Positions 48,253 to 58,115 of a stretch of 64,000 nucleotides of DNA are shown piece after piece. Numbering within the stretch: the stretch's first letter is position 1; every line of letters begins with the position of its first letter. The notes beneath the pieces are model-generated. The model was given only the letters and a program-made list of their open reading frames with translations, did no database searches and was not told where the DNA came from. The stretch lies in NCBI RefSeq assembly GCF_017183135.1, contig NZ_JADDXW010000004.1, forward strand, positions 186,001 through 250,000. The letters are read 5' to 3'. The DNA comes from Aurantimonas marina. Lineage in GTDB: Bacteria > Pseudomonadota > Alphaproteobacteria > Rhizobiales > Rhizobiaceae. The translations under genes were made by a program, and so were the position numbers.

Positions 48253-49908
48253 GTGGCCGAAACGACATTTCAGACCCATGAGGTGGTCAACCAGTCTTCC
48301 GATCACGCCGGGTTCAATGCCTTTCGAAGCGACCCGCTGCTGCGGCTTCTCGCGGCCGAGTTCGGCGACGCGACGCTCCTGTCGCTCGAGCAGCACGGAC
48401 GGTTCTGCGGTTCCGCCGAGGCCCACGACCTTGCCCGCCTCGCCAATACCGAACCGCCGAAGTTGCGTCGTTTCGACGAGAAGGGCCGTCGGCTGGAACT
48501 CGTCGATTATCATCCTGCCTATCATGCGTTGATGCGCCGATCGATCGCGGACGGCTTGCACGCGTCGCTGTGGAGCGGTCCGGCCGAGGAGGAGGGCGTT
48601 CGCCACCGCGCGCGTGCGGCGCGCTTCTACATGACGGCTGGTGTCGAATGCGGTCATTTGTGCCCGATAACGATGACCAGCGCCGCGGTCGCACCGCTGG
48701 CCGCGGCGCCGGGCGTGCGGGATGCGTGGCTGCCGGTGATCGCGACCCGGCAGTACGACCCCGGTATCAAGCCGCCGCTGACGAAGGCTGGCGTCACGCT
48801 CGGCATGGGCATGACGGAGAAGCAGGGCGGGACGGACGTTCGCGCCAACACCTCGCGGGCGATCGAAGCCGGAGACGGCCGCTACCGCATCACGGGCCAC
48901 AAATGGTTCATGTCCGCGCCGATGTCGGATGCGTTCCTTATCCTCGCACAGACCGGCGACGGTCTGACCTGTTTCCTGATGCCGCGGCGGCGCGACGACG
49001 GTTCGCTCAACGGCCTTTGCATTCAGCGGCTCAAGGACAAGCTCGGCAATCGCTCCAATGCCTCGGCGGAGGTCGAGTTCGTTGACGCTGAGGCGATCCG
49101 GATCGGCGATTCCGGGAGGGGCGTGCGCACGATCATCGACATGGTCACGCTGACGCGCCTCGACTGCGCACTCGCCTCCGCCGGACTGGTGCGTGGCGCG
49201 CTCGCCGAAGCGGTGCATCATTGTCGGGAACGCCGGGTGTTCGGCAATGTCCTGGTCGATCAGCCCCAGATGATCCGGGTGCTCGCCGACATGGCTCTGG
49301 ACGTTGCCGGTGCGACGGCGCTGTCGTTGCGCCTGGCCGAGGCCTTCGACCGACGGGCGGGGGAGGAAGAGAACGCCGGTGAGGCGGCCTGGGCGCGGGT
49401 CATGACGCCGGTGACGAAATACTGGGTGTGCAAGATGGCGCCCGCGCTCACCTACGAAGCGATGGAGTGTCTCGGCGGCAATGGCTATGTCGAGGACGGG
49501 CGGCTCGCCAGAGCCTATCGGGAGGCGCCGGTGAACGCCATCTGGGAAGGCTCGGGCAATGTCATGGCGCTCGACCTCGCGCGGGTGCTGCGGCAGGACC
49601 CGGACGCCTTCGAGACGGTGATCGGGATGATTGAAACGGATATGGGCGCCACGGCGGGCGGGACGCCAGGCGTCCTGCGCGCGGCGCTGTCGATGGCCCT
49701 GTCGGACGAAGGCGCGTGCCGGCTGCTTGCCGAGCAACTGGCGCTCGCCGGGGCGACCGCCGCGTTGCGTCGTCTGAGCGCTGCGCGCGCCGCCGATGCC
49801 TTCGCCGATACACGGCTGGGCGGCGTGTTCCGCCACACCTACGGGATGCTCGATCTGCGTCACGACTCCCGCGCCATCGTCGACGCACTTTATCCGCCGA
49901 TCCGCTGA
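48253..49908 (+). CDS. AidB-like acyl-CoA dehydrogenase family protein
   Basis: 551 residues. I chose the GTG at 48253 because GAGGAGG sits 5 bases upstream; ATG at 48223 is the alternative. The layout follows AidB: an N-terminal THEVVNQ segment, the FAD-binding core (GMGMTEKQGGTDVRANTSRA, KWFMSAPMSDAF), the helical domain and the isovaleryl-CoA-dehydrogenase-like end (ALTYEAMECLGGNGYVEDGRLARAYREAPVNAIWEGSGNVMALD). E. coli AidB belongs to the adaptive response to alkylation and binds DNA; its enzymatic substrate is unclear. It is divergent from pyrB, alone on its transcript. Confidence 0.9.
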   Translation: MAETTFQTHEVVNQSSDHAGFNAFRSDPLLRLLAAEFGDATLLSLEQHGRFCGSAEAHDLARLANTEPPKLRRFDEKGRRLELVDYHPAYHALMRRSIADGLHASLWSGPAEEEGVRHRARAARFYMTAGVECGHLCPITMTSAAVAPLAAAPGVRDAWLPVIATRQYDPGIKPPLTKAGVTLGMGMTEKQGGTDVRANTSRAIEAGDGRYRITGHKWFMSAPMSDAFLILAQTGDGLTCFLMPRRRDDGSLNGLCIQRLKDKLGNRSNASAEVEFVDAEAIRIGDSGRGVRTIIDMVTLTRLDCALASAGLVRGALAEAVHHCRERRVFGNVLVDQPQMIRVLADMALDVAGATALSLRLAEAFDRRAGEEENAGEAAWARVMTPVTKYWVCKMAPALTYEAMECLGGNGYVEDGRLARAYREAPVNAIWEGSGNVMALDLARVLRQDPDAFETVIGMIETDMGATAGGTPGVLRAALSMALSDEGACRLLAEQLALAGATAALRRLSAARAADAFADTRLGGVFRHTYGMLDLRHDSRAIVDALYPPIR

Positions 49909-50092
49909 CGACGAAATCCTTCGGGCTTCCGGCAACCCGCTGGCGGCGTGGAGAGTTGTTCCAGAACCGGGGAGAAATCGGGGACGAGGTCCGGAACCAT
50001 TAAGGTTAACGTCCGGTATCGGTTGCGGCGGTGGGAGCGGATCGTGAGACTGGGCATTAATGAACTGGTAACCATGATGTAGGGAGGCACCC

Positions 50093-50650
50093 ATGCGCCG
50101 TCTGGCGACGACCCTGACACTGAGTGCCTGGACGGGGTTCACCGCTCTCACAGGCCTGCGCCTCGCTCAAGAGGCAGGGATGCTGGACAGTCTCGCGGGC
50201 GACGGGTGGGGCGGTTTGCTGGCCCTGATGCCCATTCCTCTCGAGTTCGGCCTACTTCCGCATCAGGCGCTCGCCTTCGCCGCGGTGTTCGCCGCGTTGG
50301 CGATCGGTTTCGGCATGGGGATCGCCGGCTTGAACGCATCTTCGGCAGCTGCTGCGCGCCGGGCCGAGCCGGTCGCTGGCGCCGTGCTTGTCGCGCTCGT
50401 CGCACTATGTGCATCGGCGGCACTGACGGGTTCGCCGCTCGCCGCGGTCTTCGGAGAGGGGCCGGGCTTCCTCGTCTCGGTGGCGTTCACTTTCGGGGCA
50501 TTGCTCTTCGACCATCTGATGGAAGTCGAGGAAGATGGCGCCGACGACGCGACGTTCGAGGCGATCCTCCAGTCCATCCGAGCAGCTGAGCGCAGGGCGT
50601 TGATCGAGAATCAGCGGTCGTCGACATTAGAAGAAAGCGATGACCGCTGA
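50093..50650 (+). CDS. hypothetical membrane protein (185 residues)
   Basis: 185 residues with about four hydrophobic helices: residues 4-25, 60-82 (LAFAAVFAALAIGFGMGIAG), 92-115 (VAGAVLVALVALCASAALTG) and 125-140. The C-terminal 45 residues are acidic, polar and helical (DHLMEVEEDGADDATFEAIL) and probably cytoplasmic. No family is recognised. Its stop shares one base with the next ATG (TGATG), so the two are co-translated. A TAGGGAGG ribosome binding site precedes the ATG. Confidence 0.75.
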   Translation: MRRLATTLTLSAWTGFTALTGLRLAQEAGMLDSLAGDGWGGLLALMPIPLEFGLLPHQALAFAAVFAALAIGFGMGIAGLNASSAAAARRAEPVAGAVLVALVALCASAALTGSPLAAVFGEGPGFLVSVAFTFGALLFDHLMEVEEDGADDATFEAILQSIRAAERRALIENQRSSTLEESDDR

Positions 50651-50988
50651 TGCGTAAACTTCTTGCCCTTTGGCTCGGCCCGCTGGCATTCTTCTGGGGC
50701 TGGTATTTCCTGTCGCTCAACGATCTGGGCGGAGTGTTCTTCTCCCGCGCGCTGCATGATCAGGTCTTCGGCATGTATGGGGCGATGCTGGGTCTCGATC
50801 CGGCCGCCATTCCCGGCATGATCGCTGAGGCCCTCGTCGTCGACAGTTTGATTCTCGGGGCGATCGTGGCATTCCGCAGGCGCCGCAAGATCGCCGCCTG
50901 GTGGGAGCGGCGCCGGACATCCGAGCCCGCCGCGCTTGCGGGGATGGCCTACGCCCGCAGCGACGAAAGTCTGTCGAGCGCGCCCTGA
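50650..50988 (+). CDS. hypothetical membrane protein (112 residues), DUF6105-like
   Basis: 112 residues with two membrane segments: [20 protein letters not shown] at the N-terminus and [17 protein letters not shown] around 60-80, then a basic tail with [14 protein letters not shown]. The N-terminal pattern and the [20 protein letters not shown] loop recall the Rhizobiales DUF6105 group; I hold this only loosely. It is coupled to the preceding membrane gene and overlaps the convergent ruvX by 40 bases. No function can be assigned. Confidence 0.7.
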   Translation: MRKLLALWLGPLAFFWGWYFLSLNDLGGVFFSRALHDQVFGMYGAMLGLDPAAIPGMIAEALVVDSLILGAIVAFRRRRKIAAWWERRRTSEPAALAGMAYARSDESLSSAP

Positions 50989-51419
50989 AGGATGAAGGCC
51001 GCCGCAGCCGAATCGATCCGCTCGGCGCGTTTGCGGCGCGAGACGTCCGCTTCCAGCAAGCCGCGTTCCGCCGCCACCGTCGACAGCCGCTCATCCCACA
51101 GGAGCACCGGACGCGGATCGAACTGCGCGTAATTGCGCACGAAAGCTCGGGTCGACTGGGCCCGAGGTCCCTCGGAACCGTCCATATTGAGGGGCAAGCC
51201 GGTCACGATTCCGGCGACGCGGTCGCTATCCAGAGCTGCTAGCAGTGTCTTGGCGTCGATCGTGAACTTGACCCGCCGGATCACCTTGCGCGGCGTGGCG
51301 AAGCCCTGTCCGAGATCCGAGACGGCGAGCCCGATGGTCTTGGTCCCGAGGTCGATCCCGGCGATCGTTGCGCCTTCCGGCACATTTGCGGCAAACTCAT
51401 CGATTGCGAGGATGGGCAT
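50949..51419 (-). CDS. ruvX: Holliday junction resolvase-like protein RuvX (YqgF)
   Basis: 156 residues with an RNase H-like fold. Conserved acidic sites lie in [16 protein letters not shown], in LLWDERLST and near the C-terminus in [25 protein letters not shown] is also diagnostic. YqgF proteins take part in 16S rRNA processing and Holliday junction resolution. It is leftward, divergent from the UPF0173 hydrolase 99 bases away, and its 3' end overlaps the small membrane gene. Confidence 0.93.
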   Translation of the reverse strand: MPILAIDEFAANVPEGATIAGIDLGTKTIGLAVSDLGQGFATPRKVIRRVKFTIDAKTLLAALDSDRVAGIVTGLPLNMDGSEGPRAQSTRAFVRNYAQFDPRPVLLWDERLSTVAAERGLLEADVSRRKRAERIDSAAAAFILQGALDRLSSLRA

Positions 51420-51518
51420 TGCAAATCCTTGACCGTTCCGCCTTCACGCGCAGTTAGCACGGCGAGCGCAGACGATGGCAAACCTCCCGGTTTTCTCTCC
51501 ACGGCAAGGAGCAGCTTC

Positions 51519-52220
51519 ATGAAGATCACCTATTTCGGCCATTCCGCATTTCGAATCGAGACGGGCGCTTCGGTTATCCTGATCGACCCGTTCCTGACGG
51601 GGAATCCGCATTTCAAGGGCGATGTGGCCGCTGCAACCGAAGGCGTGACGCATATCGTTCTTAGCCATGGCCACGCCGATCATGTCGGCGACACGGTGGA
51701 ACTGGCCAAACGCCACGGCTGCAAAGTCGTCGGCAATTTCGAGCTGGTGAACTGGCTGGGCAAGCAGGGCGCCGGGAACGGCGAAGGGGGAAACACCGGC
51801 GGCACGATCGCTTTCGACGATTTCACCGTGACCTTCACCCAGGCGTTCCATTCCTCAGGCCATGTCGAGGAGAATGGGACCGTGACCTATCTCGGTATGC
51901 CGAACGGGCTCGTCTTCCACTTCGACGACGGCCCGACGGTCTATCATATGGGCGACACCGACATTTTCGCCGACATGGCGCTGATCGAGGAGTTGCACGC
52001 GCCGAAGATCGCGATGGTGCCCGTCGGCGATCGCTTCACCATGGGCGCGGCGGTGGCGGCCCTGGCCTGCCGACGCTACTTCAACTTCGATACGATCGTG
52101 CCGATCCACTGGGGTACATTCCCTATTCTGGACGCGACGCCGGACAAATTTGCGGAAGCGATGGAAGGCGACGCGGGCAAGATCCGCAATCCCACGATCG
52201 GCGAAGCCTTTGCGGTCTGA
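51519..52220 (+). CDS. UPF0173 metal-dependent hydrolase (metallo-beta-lactamase fold)
   Basis: 233 residues from the ATG at 51519, with AAGGAG 7 bases upstream. It begins [16 protein letters not shown]. The metal-binding motif is [12 protein letters not shown], with later ligands in [14 protein letters not shown] and IPIHWGTF. This is the typical UPF0173 length. It is a cytosolic metallohydrolase related to UlaG/RNase Z folds with unknown natural substrate. It lies directly upstream of the gat cluster but 128 bases and a promoter separate them. Confidence 0.92.
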   Translation: MKITYFGHSAFRIETGASVILIDPFLTGNPHFKGDVAAATEGVTHIVLSHGHADHVGDTVELAKRHGCKVVGNFELVNWLGKQGAGNGEGGNTGGTIAFDDFTVTFTQAFHSSGHVEENGTVTYLGMPNGLVFHFDDGPTVYHMGDTDIFADMALIEELHAPKIAMVPVGDRFTMGAAVAALACRRYFNFDTIVPIHWGTFPILDATPDKFAEAMEGDAGKIRNPTIGEAFAV

Positions 52221-52286
52221 GCGGTTTTGCCGCCAGACCGTCCGTCGGGCCGGCGTGAGGATGATGGACGGGATGCGCCCGCGCCG

Positions 52287-52315
52287 TTGCCTCGTGCCGG
52301 CCACGCCGCTATAGC
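52287..52315 (+). promoter_or_regulatory. candidate promoter of the gat operon
   Basis: TTGCCT (52287-52292), a 17-base spacer and TATAGC (52310-52315), 33 bases before the gatC ATG. Confidence 0.45.
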
Positions 52316-52348
52316 TCGCGAAAATCTTGTCACAACCATAGGGCCGCA

Positions 52349-52636
52349 ATGTCCGTCGATGCCAATACTGTCCGTCGGGTCGCCCGGCTGGCCCGAATCG
52401 CCGTTACCGAAGACGACGTCGCGGCTATGGAGGGCGACCTCAATGCCATCCTCGGTTTCGTGGAGCATCTCGGCGAGGTCGACGTCGAAGGCGTCGAGCC
52501 GATGACCTCCGTGATCCCGATAACGATGAAGAAGCGCGCCGATGTCGTTACTGACGGGGCAAAGGCCGATGACATCATGGCCAATGCGCCGGTGAGCGAC
52601 GACCATTTCTTCGTCGTGCCAAAGGTGGTGGAATAG
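52349..52636 (+). CDS. gatC: Asp-tRNA(Asn)/Glu-tRNA(Gln) amidotransferase subunit GatC
   Basis: 95 residues, full length. It starts [19 protein letters not shown] and has the family pattern [24 protein letters not shown] and the C-terminal [16 protein letters not shown]. GatC belts GatA and GatB together in the amidotransferase that corrects mischarged Glu-tRNA(Gln) and Asp-tRNA(Asn). It is the first gene of the gat operon. Confidence 0.96.
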   Translation: MSVDANTVRRVARLARIAVTEDDVAAMEGDLNAILGFVEHLGEVDVEGVEPMTSVIPITMKKRADVVTDGAKADDIMANAPVSDDHFFVVPKVVE

Positions 52637-52642
52637 GGGGCG

Positions 52643-53109
52643 ATGGCCGTTACGATCGCGGTGGAATCGGCGCTCCAGGATGAGGTGCGGATACTGGTCG
52701 CCAGCCTCAATGGCTATCTGAAACCGCTCTCGCCCCCGGAGTTTCAGTTCCAGCTGACGGCCGAACAGATGGCGGATGAGGATACCACCGTGTTTGTCGT
52801 GCGCGACGACACTGGCGAAGCTGCCGGCATTGGCGCGTTGAAAGTGCATGATGCGGCGCTTGGCGAGGTCAAGCGAATGTTCACGACACCAGCTGTACGC
52901 GGCAGTGGTGCGGGTTGGAAAATTCTGCGGGCGATCGAAACCAGGGCACACGATCTCGGTCTTGCCCGGCTGGTTTTCGAAACCGGGTCGACCACGGACT
53001 TCGAACAGCCTGGGCGCTCTAGGAGCGCTCGGGCTTCACACGCTGCGGCCCCGTCCTCGACTATCCGGATTCCGCCTACAATTGCTTTTACGAAAAGACC
53101 CTGACCTGA
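52643..53109 (+). pseudogene. GNAT acetyltransferase broken by a frameshift and a nonsense codon
   Basis: The first 120 codons encode a normal GNAT: KMFTTP-type strand ([20 protein letters not shown]), then [15 protein letters not shown]. After that the frame turns to unrelated Arg/Ser-rich residues and stops at 53104. The expected GNAT end ([20 protein letters not shown], then CFYEKTLT) is present one frame over, up to a TGA at 53107-53109 that overlaps the gatA ATG. Joining the two needs one inserted base near 53007 and changing TAG (53020-53022), where Tyr is expected, to a sense codon. So there are two lesions close together. It still lies in step between gatC and gatA. Sequencing error is the alternative. 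Confidence 0.8.
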
Positions 53110-54590
53110 TGAATGATCTGACTTCACTGACCATTGCGGAAGCGCGCGGCAAGCTGGCGTCCAAGGACATCGGTGCCGTCGAGTTGACCGACGCCTATCT
53201 GACGGCGATCGACCAAGCCAATGGCGCGCTCAATGCCTATGTCGCGGTGACGGCCGACAAGGCGCGCGACATGGCAAAGGCGTCCGAGACGCGCCTTGCC
53301 AGGGGCGAGGGCGGGGCGCTCGAGGGCATTCCGCTCGGCATCAAGGATCTGTTCGCGACCGAAGGTGTCCATACCCAGGCCTGCAGCCACATTCTCGACG
53401 GCTTCAAGCCACGCTACGAATCCACCGTCACGGCCCATCTGTGGGCCGATGGCGCGGTGATGCTCGGCAAACTCAACATGGACGAGTTCGCCATGGGCTC
53501 GTCGAACGAGACGTCCTATTACGGCCCGGTCAAGAACCCCTGGCGGAAGAAGGGCTCCAATCTCGACCTCGTGCCCGGCGGCTCGTCCGGCGGCTCGGCC
53601 GCGGCGGTGGCGGCGCATCTTTGCGCCGGCGCGACAGCGACGGACACCGGCGGCTCGATCCGCCAGCCGGCCGCCTTCACCGGCACCGTCGGCATCAAGC
53701 CGACCTATGGGCGCTGCTCGCGCTGGGGCACCGTTGCCTTTGCTTCCTCGCTCGACCAGGCCGGCCCGATCGCCCGCGACGTTCGCGACGCGGCGATCCT
53801 GTTGAGGTCGATGGCCTCCGTCGATCCGAAGGACACGACCTCGGTCGACCGAGAGGTGCCGGACTACGCGGCGGCCATCGGCCGTTCGGTGAAGGGGCTC
53901 AGGATCGGCATCCCGAAGGAATACCGGGTCGAGGGCATGCCGGGCGAGATCGAAACCCTGTGGCAGCAGGGCATCGCCTGGCTGAAGGACGCTGGCGCCG
54001 AGATCGTCGATGTCTCGCTGCCGCACACGAAGTATGCGCTGCCGGCCTATTACATCGTCGCGCCTGCCGAAGCGTCGTCCAATCTGGCGCGCTATGACGG
54101 TGTGCGCTACGGGCTGCGGGTGCCGGGCAAGGACATCGCGGATATGTACGAGAAGACCCGCGCCGAGGGTTTCGGCCGCGAGGTCAAGCGCCGCGTCATG
54201 ATCGGCACCTATGTGCTGTCGTCCGGCTATTACGATGCGTACTATCTCCGCGCGCAAAAAGTCCGGACCTTGATCAAGCGCGATTTCGAGACCGTCTATG
54301 CCGAGGGCATCGACGCGCTGCTGACGCCGGCGACGCCCTCGGCGGCCTTCGGCATCGCCGACCAGGACATGGCCTCGGATCCTGTGAAGATGTATCTCAA
54401 CGACATCTTTACGGTGACGGTGAATATGGCCGGCTTGCCGGGGATCGCAGTGCCGGCCGGGCTGACGGGCGACGGGCTGCCGCTGGGGCTGCAACTGATC
54501 GGCCGGCCCTTCGATGAGGAGACCCTGTTCGCGCTCGGATCGGTGATCGAGCAGGCGGCCGGACGGTTCGAGCCGGCGAGATGGTGGTGA
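53109..54590 (+). CDS. gatA: Asp-tRNA(Asn)/Glu-tRNA(Gln) amidotransferase subunit GatA
   Basis: 493 residues from the ATG at 53109 ([16 protein letters not shown]). The amidase triad is Lys79 in GIKDLF, Ser159 in PGGSSGGS and Ser183 in TGGSIRQPA. The full-length C-terminus carries [18 protein letters not shown]. GatA releases ammonia from glutamine for the GatB site. The frame is open upstream through the GNAT remnant, but the family start is here, overlapping that gene's ancestral stop (TGATG). Confidence 0.97.
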   Translation: MNDLTSLTIAEARGKLASKDIGAVELTDAYLTAIDQANGALNAYVAVTADKARDMAKASETRLARGEGGALEGIPLGIKDLFATEGVHTQACSHILDGFKPRYESTVTAHLWADGAVMLGKLNMDEFAMGSSNETSYYGPVKNPWRKKGSNLDLVPGGSSGGSAAAVAAHLCAGATATDTGGSIRQPAAFTGTVGIKPTYGRCSRWGTVAFASSLDQAGPIARDVRDAAILLRSMASVDPKDTTSVDREVPDYAAAIGRSVKGLRIGIPKEYRVEGMPGEIETLWQQGIAWLKDAGAEIVDVSLPHTKYALPAYYIVAPAEASSNLARYDGVRYGLRVPGKDIADMYEKTRAEGFGREVKRRVMIGTYVLSSGYYDAYYLRAQKVRTLIKRDFETVYAEGIDALLTPATPSAAFGIADQDMASDPVKMYLNDIFTVTVNMAGLPGIAVPAGLTGDGLPLGLQLIGRPFDEETLFALGSVIEQAAGRFEPARWW

Positions 54591-54635
54591 ATTTGAGTGC
54601 GAGATTGGCGGTTGAGGGAAAGGCGCGGACCGACG

Positions 54636-54932
54636 ATGCGGCGTCAACCAACTAACTGTGGCTCGATGGCAGAGTTGAGAGCCGAAATCGACCGGCTTGA
54701 CGGCGAAATCTTTGACTTGTTCGCCGAACGGATGCGCTACATCCGCCGGGCGGCCGATATCAAGCGCGAAGCGAACATTCCGGCGGATGTGCCGGAGCGA
54801 GTGGATGAAGTGATATTCAACGCCCGAACCCATGCGGCCGAGCGCGGCCTCGACCCCGACCTCTATGGTACATTCTGGGAACGTCTGGTGCGGGCCGCGA
54901 TCGCCGTTGAAAAATCATTGCTTGGACGATGA
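54636..54932 (+). CDS. chorismate mutase type II (AroQ class)
   Basis: About 98 residues. The AroQ-fold pattern is MAELRAEIDRLDGEIFDLFAERM, then RRAADIKREANIP and ERVDEVIFNARTHAAERGLD. Arg, Lys and Glu residues at the positions that grip chorismate are present. It rearranges chorismate to prephenate for Phe/Tyr synthesis. The ATG at 54636 is preferred; ATG at 54666 and GTG at 54597 are alternatives because no strong ribosome binding site decides. It lies between gatA and gatB, 45 bases after gatA. PchB-type isochorismate lyase activity cannot be excluded. Confidence 0.85.
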   Translation: MRRQPTNCGSMAELRAEIDRLDGEIFDLFAERMRYIRRAADIKREANIPADVPERVDEVIFNARTHAAERGLDPDLYGTFWERLVRAAIAVEKSLLGR

Positions 54933-55038
54933 TGGAAGCGGATAGGAACCGCGAGCCGTTGAATCCCAGCCAAGCTTGAACCGCACAAACGATTGTTCTA
55001 GCCAGTTCGCGACCCGCGCATCCTTGTGAAAGCCGACT

Positions 55039-56538
55039 ATGACCCTTGTCGATACCCGCACCCCCGATCCAAAGAACTTCATCTCCGGTGCCGCTGGCGA
55101 CTGGGAGATCGTCATCGGCATGGAGGTTCACGCCCAGGTATCGTCGGAGGCCAAGCTGTTTTCCGGCGCGTCCGCCGCATATGGCGGCGAGGCCAATGAC
55201 CACGTCAGCCTCGTCGACGCGGCGATGCCCGGCATGCTGCCGGTGATCAACGAGGAGTGCGTGCGCCAGGCAGTCCGCACGGGGCTTGGCCTCAAGGCAG
55301 AGATCAAGCACCGCTCGGTGTTCGACCGGAAGAACTACTTCTATCCGGATCTGCCGCAGGGCTACCAGATCTCGCAGTTCAAGGACCCGATCGTGGGCGA
55401 GGGGGTCGTCAGCGTCTCGATCGGACCGAACTCGAAAGGCGACTTCGAGGAAATCGAGGTTGGAATCGAGCGACTGCATCTGGAACAGGACGCGGGCAAG
55501 TCGATGCACGATCAGCATCCGACCATGTCGTTCGTCGATCTCAACCGCTCGGGCGTCGCGCTGATGGAGATCGTGTCGAAGCCCGATATGCGTTCGGCCG
55601 ACGAGGCGAAGGCCTATCTGACCAAGCTGCGCACGATCCTGCGCTATCTCGGCACCTGCGACGGCAACATGGACGAAGGCTCGATGCGCGCCGATGTCAA
55701 CGTCTCGGTGCGCCGTCCGGGGGGCGCCTTCGGTACCCGCTGCGAGATCAAGAACGTCAACTCGATCCGCTTCGTCGGCCAGTCGATCGAAGCGGAGGCC
55801 CGGCGTCAGATCGCGATCATCGAGGACGGCGGCACCATCGACCAGGAGACGCGGCTGTTCGATCCGGTCAAGGGCGAGACGCGGGCGATGCGCACCAAGG
55901 AAGACGCGCATGACTACCGCTATTTCCCCGATCCGGACCTGTTGCCGCTGGAATTCGACCAGGCCTATATCGACGCGCTGCTGAAGGAACTACCGGAGCT
56001 CCCCGACGACAAGAAGAACCGGTTGATCAAAGACGCCGGGCTGTCGCCCTACGACGCTTCCATCCTCGTTTCCGAAAAGGCGATCGCCGACTTCTTCGAG
56101 AAGGTCGCCGACGGCCGCGACGCCAAGCAGGCCGCCAACTGGACCATCAACGACCTGCTCGGGGCGCTGAACAAGGCCGGCAAGGGGATCGACGAATCGC
56201 CTGTCTCGGCCGAGCAACTCGGCGCGATCCTCGACCTGATCCGCGAAGGCACGATCTCCGGCAAGATCGCCAAGGACCTCTTCGAGATCGTCTGGAACGA
56301 GGGGGGTAATCCCCAGCAGCTCGTCGAAGAGCGGGGCATGAAGCAGGTGACCGACACCGGAGCGATCGAAAAGGCGGTGGACGAGGTGATTGCCGCCAAT
56401 CCCGACAAGGTCAGCCAAGCCATGGCGAAGCCGACGATGGCCGGCTGGTTCGTCGGCCAGGTGATGAAGGCGACGGGCGGCAAGGCCAATCCCCAGGCGG
56501 TGAACGCGCTGGTGAAGGCGAAGCTCGGGCTCGAATGA
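55039..56538 (+). CDS. gatB: Asp-tRNA(Asn)/Glu-tRNA(Gln) amidotransferase subunit GatB
   Basis: 499 residues. The kinase/amidotransferase core has [38 protein letters not shown] and [17 protein letters not shown]. The ending is the helical YqeY-like tail ([20 protein letters not shown], followed by [13 protein letters not shown]) that binds the tRNA. It phosphorylates and amidates the misacylated residue using ammonia from GatA. It is separated from chorismate mutase by 106 bases and overlaps the following GNAT gene by 4 bases. Confidence 0.97.
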   Translation: MTLVDTRTPDPKNFISGAAGDWEIVIGMEVHAQVSSEAKLFSGASAAYGGEANDHVSLVDAAMPGMLPVINEECVRQAVRTGLGLKAEIKHRSVFDRKNYFYPDLPQGYQISQFKDPIVGEGVVSVSIGPNSKGDFEEIEVGIERLHLEQDAGKSMHDQHPTMSFVDLNRSGVALMEIVSKPDMRSADEAKAYLTKLRTILRYLGTCDGNMDEGSMRADVNVSVRRPGGAFGTRCEIKNVNSIRFVGQSIEAEARRQIAIIEDGGTIDQETRLFDPVKGETRAMRTKEDAHDYRYFPDPDLLPLEFDQAYIDALLKELPELPDDKKNRLIKDAGLSPYDASILVSEKAIADFFEKVADGRDAKQAANWTINDLLGALNKAGKGIDESPVSAEQLGAILDLIREGTISGKIAKDLFEIVWNEGGNPQQLVEERGMKQVTDTGAIEKAVDEVIAANPDKVSQAMAKPTMAGWFVGQVMKATGGKANPQAVNALVKAKLGLE

Positions 56539-57038
56539 CGCCGTTTTACATCCGCACGGCCGGACCGCGCGATCTGCAGTCGATCAGCGACCTTCTTCGC
56601 GAAACCTGGCACGCGACCTATGACGGCATCTACGGCGCGGCGAGGGTGTCGGAACTCACCGCCTCATGGCACTCCGTCGACGCACTGAAGCCCCGGCTCG
56701 GGCGTCTGAATTCCGAGTTTCTGGTCGCCGACGACGGTGAGCGGCTAGGCGGAATGGCCTTCGCCGCCGCGACCGAAGGAAGTGGCAGGACGGTGATCCT
56801 GCACCAGCTCTACGTTCGGCCCGGCTGTCAGCGGGCCGGCATCGGCCGGAGCCTGCTCGCCGAAATCGAGGGCTGTTTCCCACAAGCGAACCGGCTGCGG
56901 CTCGAAGTCGAGGAGGCCAACGAACCGGCGATTCGCTTCTACCGGAGCGCAGGATTCGCGTGTGCGGGATCGACTGCCAATTGCTGCGACGACACATCGG
57001 GAATCCCCGCCGCGGTCTATGAAAAGGGCCTGACCTGA
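56535..57038 (+). CDS. GNAT-family N-acetyltransferase
   Basis: 167 residues, an intact GNAT. The acetyl-CoA loop is [19 protein letters not shown], followed by [22 protein letters not shown], the usual C-terminal strand and helix. N-terminal [20 protein letters not shown] is also typical. The substrate is unknown. The ATG overlaps the gatB stop (ATGA). It is distinct from the decayed GNAT between gatC and gatA. Confidence 0.88.
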   Translation: MTPFYIRTAGPRDLQSISDLLRETWHATYDGIYGAARVSELTASWHSVDALKPRLGRLNSEFLVADDGERLGGMAFAAATEGSGRTVILHQLYVRPGCQRAGIGRSLLAEIEGCFPQANRLRLEVEEANEPAIRFYRSAGFACAGSTANCCDDTSGIPAAVYEKGLT

Positions 57039-57088
57039 CCGCTCGCGGCCGGGTGGACATTTCTCCCTTGCGGCAGCATAACGAGCCG

Positions 57089-57133
57089 GCATCGCGACGG
57101 CCCGCATCGAGACGGCCAGCATCGAGACGGATT
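57089..57133 (+). repeat. three tandem 15-base repeats upstream of the NDUFA12 gene
   Basis: Three head-to-tail copies of GCATCGAGACGGCCN (first copy GCATCGCGACGG, last ending GATT). They end 8 bases before the ATG at 57142, so they lie in the leader or promoter region. A coding role is excluded by their position between two genes. Confidence 0.75.
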
Positions 57134-57141
57134 GATATCCC

Positions 57142-57522
57142 ATGAAGGAATGGCTGCTTCAGATTTTCACCTGGTGGAACGGTCAGACCATCGGCACCCG
57201 GTTTTTCACCTGGCGGTTCGGCCAGAGCGTCGGCGAGGATCATCTGGGCAATGTCTACTACCAGAACGCGGACGGCTCCAAGCGCTGGGTGATCTACAAC
57301 GGACCGGCGGAGGCCTCGGCCATTCCCCCTGGCTGGCATGGCTGGATGCATCACCGCGTCGAGACGCCGCCGTCGCAAGAAGACTACGTCCCTCGCACCT
57401 GGCAGAAGCCGCACCAGCCGAACCAAACCGGCACCGCCTTGGCCTACCGGCCCAAAGGTTCGCTGCTCAATCCGGCGAAGCGTCCGCGTGTCACCGGAGA
57501 TTACGACGCTTGGACGCCGTAA
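57142..57522 (+). CDS. NADH:ubiquinone oxidoreductase subunit NDUFA12
   Basis: 126 residues. The block GNVYYQNADGSKRWVIYNG, then AEASAIPPGWHGWMHHRVETPP and a C-terminal NPAKRPRVTGDYDAWTP are diagnostic of NDUFA12 (B17.2), a complex I accessory subunit shared by alphaproteobacteria and mitochondria. It sits on the matrix/cytosolic arm of complex I. The core nuo genes are not in this window. It is followed by the DUF2155 gene, an order seen across Rhizobiales. Confidence 0.94.
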   Translation: MKEWLLQIFTWWNGQTIGTRFFTWRFGQSVGEDHLGNVYYQNADGSKRWVIYNGPAEASAIPPGWHGWMHHRVETPPSQEDYVPRTWQKPHQPNQTGTALAYRPKGSLLNPAKRPRVTGDYDAWTP

Positions 57523-57707
57523 TCGGCGGCAAGGTACCTCGTTTATCGCGACCGTCTATGGACCGCCACCGGCCGAATTTCCCGATCTACCCCTGCGTCG
57601 GAAAAATGGCGGCGGTTCCATCCGCTCAATTATCTGCCGCAATGGTCTGCCACAGAGTGGTGCTGTCATGTCGGGACGGTGGATTTCGACACGTCGAGGA
57701 AGATTTG

Positions 57708-58115
57708 ATGAACAACCGCATTCTGGGTTCGATCTTGTTCGCCGCGACCCTAGGCTTGGGTTCCTCGCCGGCAGCGGCGCAGGAACGCGTCTCAAACCCG
57801 GTCGCGGTGTTTTCTGGTCTCGACAAGATCACCGGCCGGATCACCAGCTTCGATGTCTATATCGATGAGACGGTCCAGTTCGGCGCGCTGCAGGTCACGC
57901 CGAAAGTCTGCTACAGCAGCGCCGAGGGGCAGGTCGCCAAGACCGACGCGTTCGTGCAGGTCGACGAGATCACGTTGCAACGCGATATCCGGCAGATTTT
58001 TTCCGGCTGGATGTTCGCCGATTCCCCCGGTCTCAACGCCGTCGAGCATCCAGTCTACGATGTTTGGTTGAAGAGCTGCAAGACCGATTCGGCGGTTCCC
58101 GCTCCGGAGGGGTAG
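57708..58115 (+). CDS. DUF2155 family periplasmic protein
   Basis: 135 residues from the ATG at 57708, with GAGGAAG upstream. A signal peptide (residues 1-25, ending AAAQ) sends it to the periplasm. The mature part has [22 protein letters not shown], then [16 protein letters not shown] and [27 protein letters not shown]. Two Cys may form a disulfide. DUF2155 is conserved with NDUFA12 and aat in Rhizobiales; function unknown. Its last 61 bases overlap the convergent aat gene. Confidence 0.88.
   Translation: MNNRILGSILFAATLGLGSSPAAAQERVSNPVAVFSGLDKITGRITSFDVYIDETVQFGALQVTPKVCYSSAEGQVAKTDAFVQVDEITLQRDIRQIFSGWMFADSPGLNAVEHPVYDVWLKSCKTDSAVPAPEG

Noticed and set aside
48187-50151. Minus-strand frame of 654 codons
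   Set aside because: Antisense to the AidB-like gene, which carries complete acyl-CoA dehydrogenase motifs.
53124-54833. Minus-strand frame of 569 codons
   Set aside because: Antisense to gatA and chorismate mutase; His/Arg-rich shadow.
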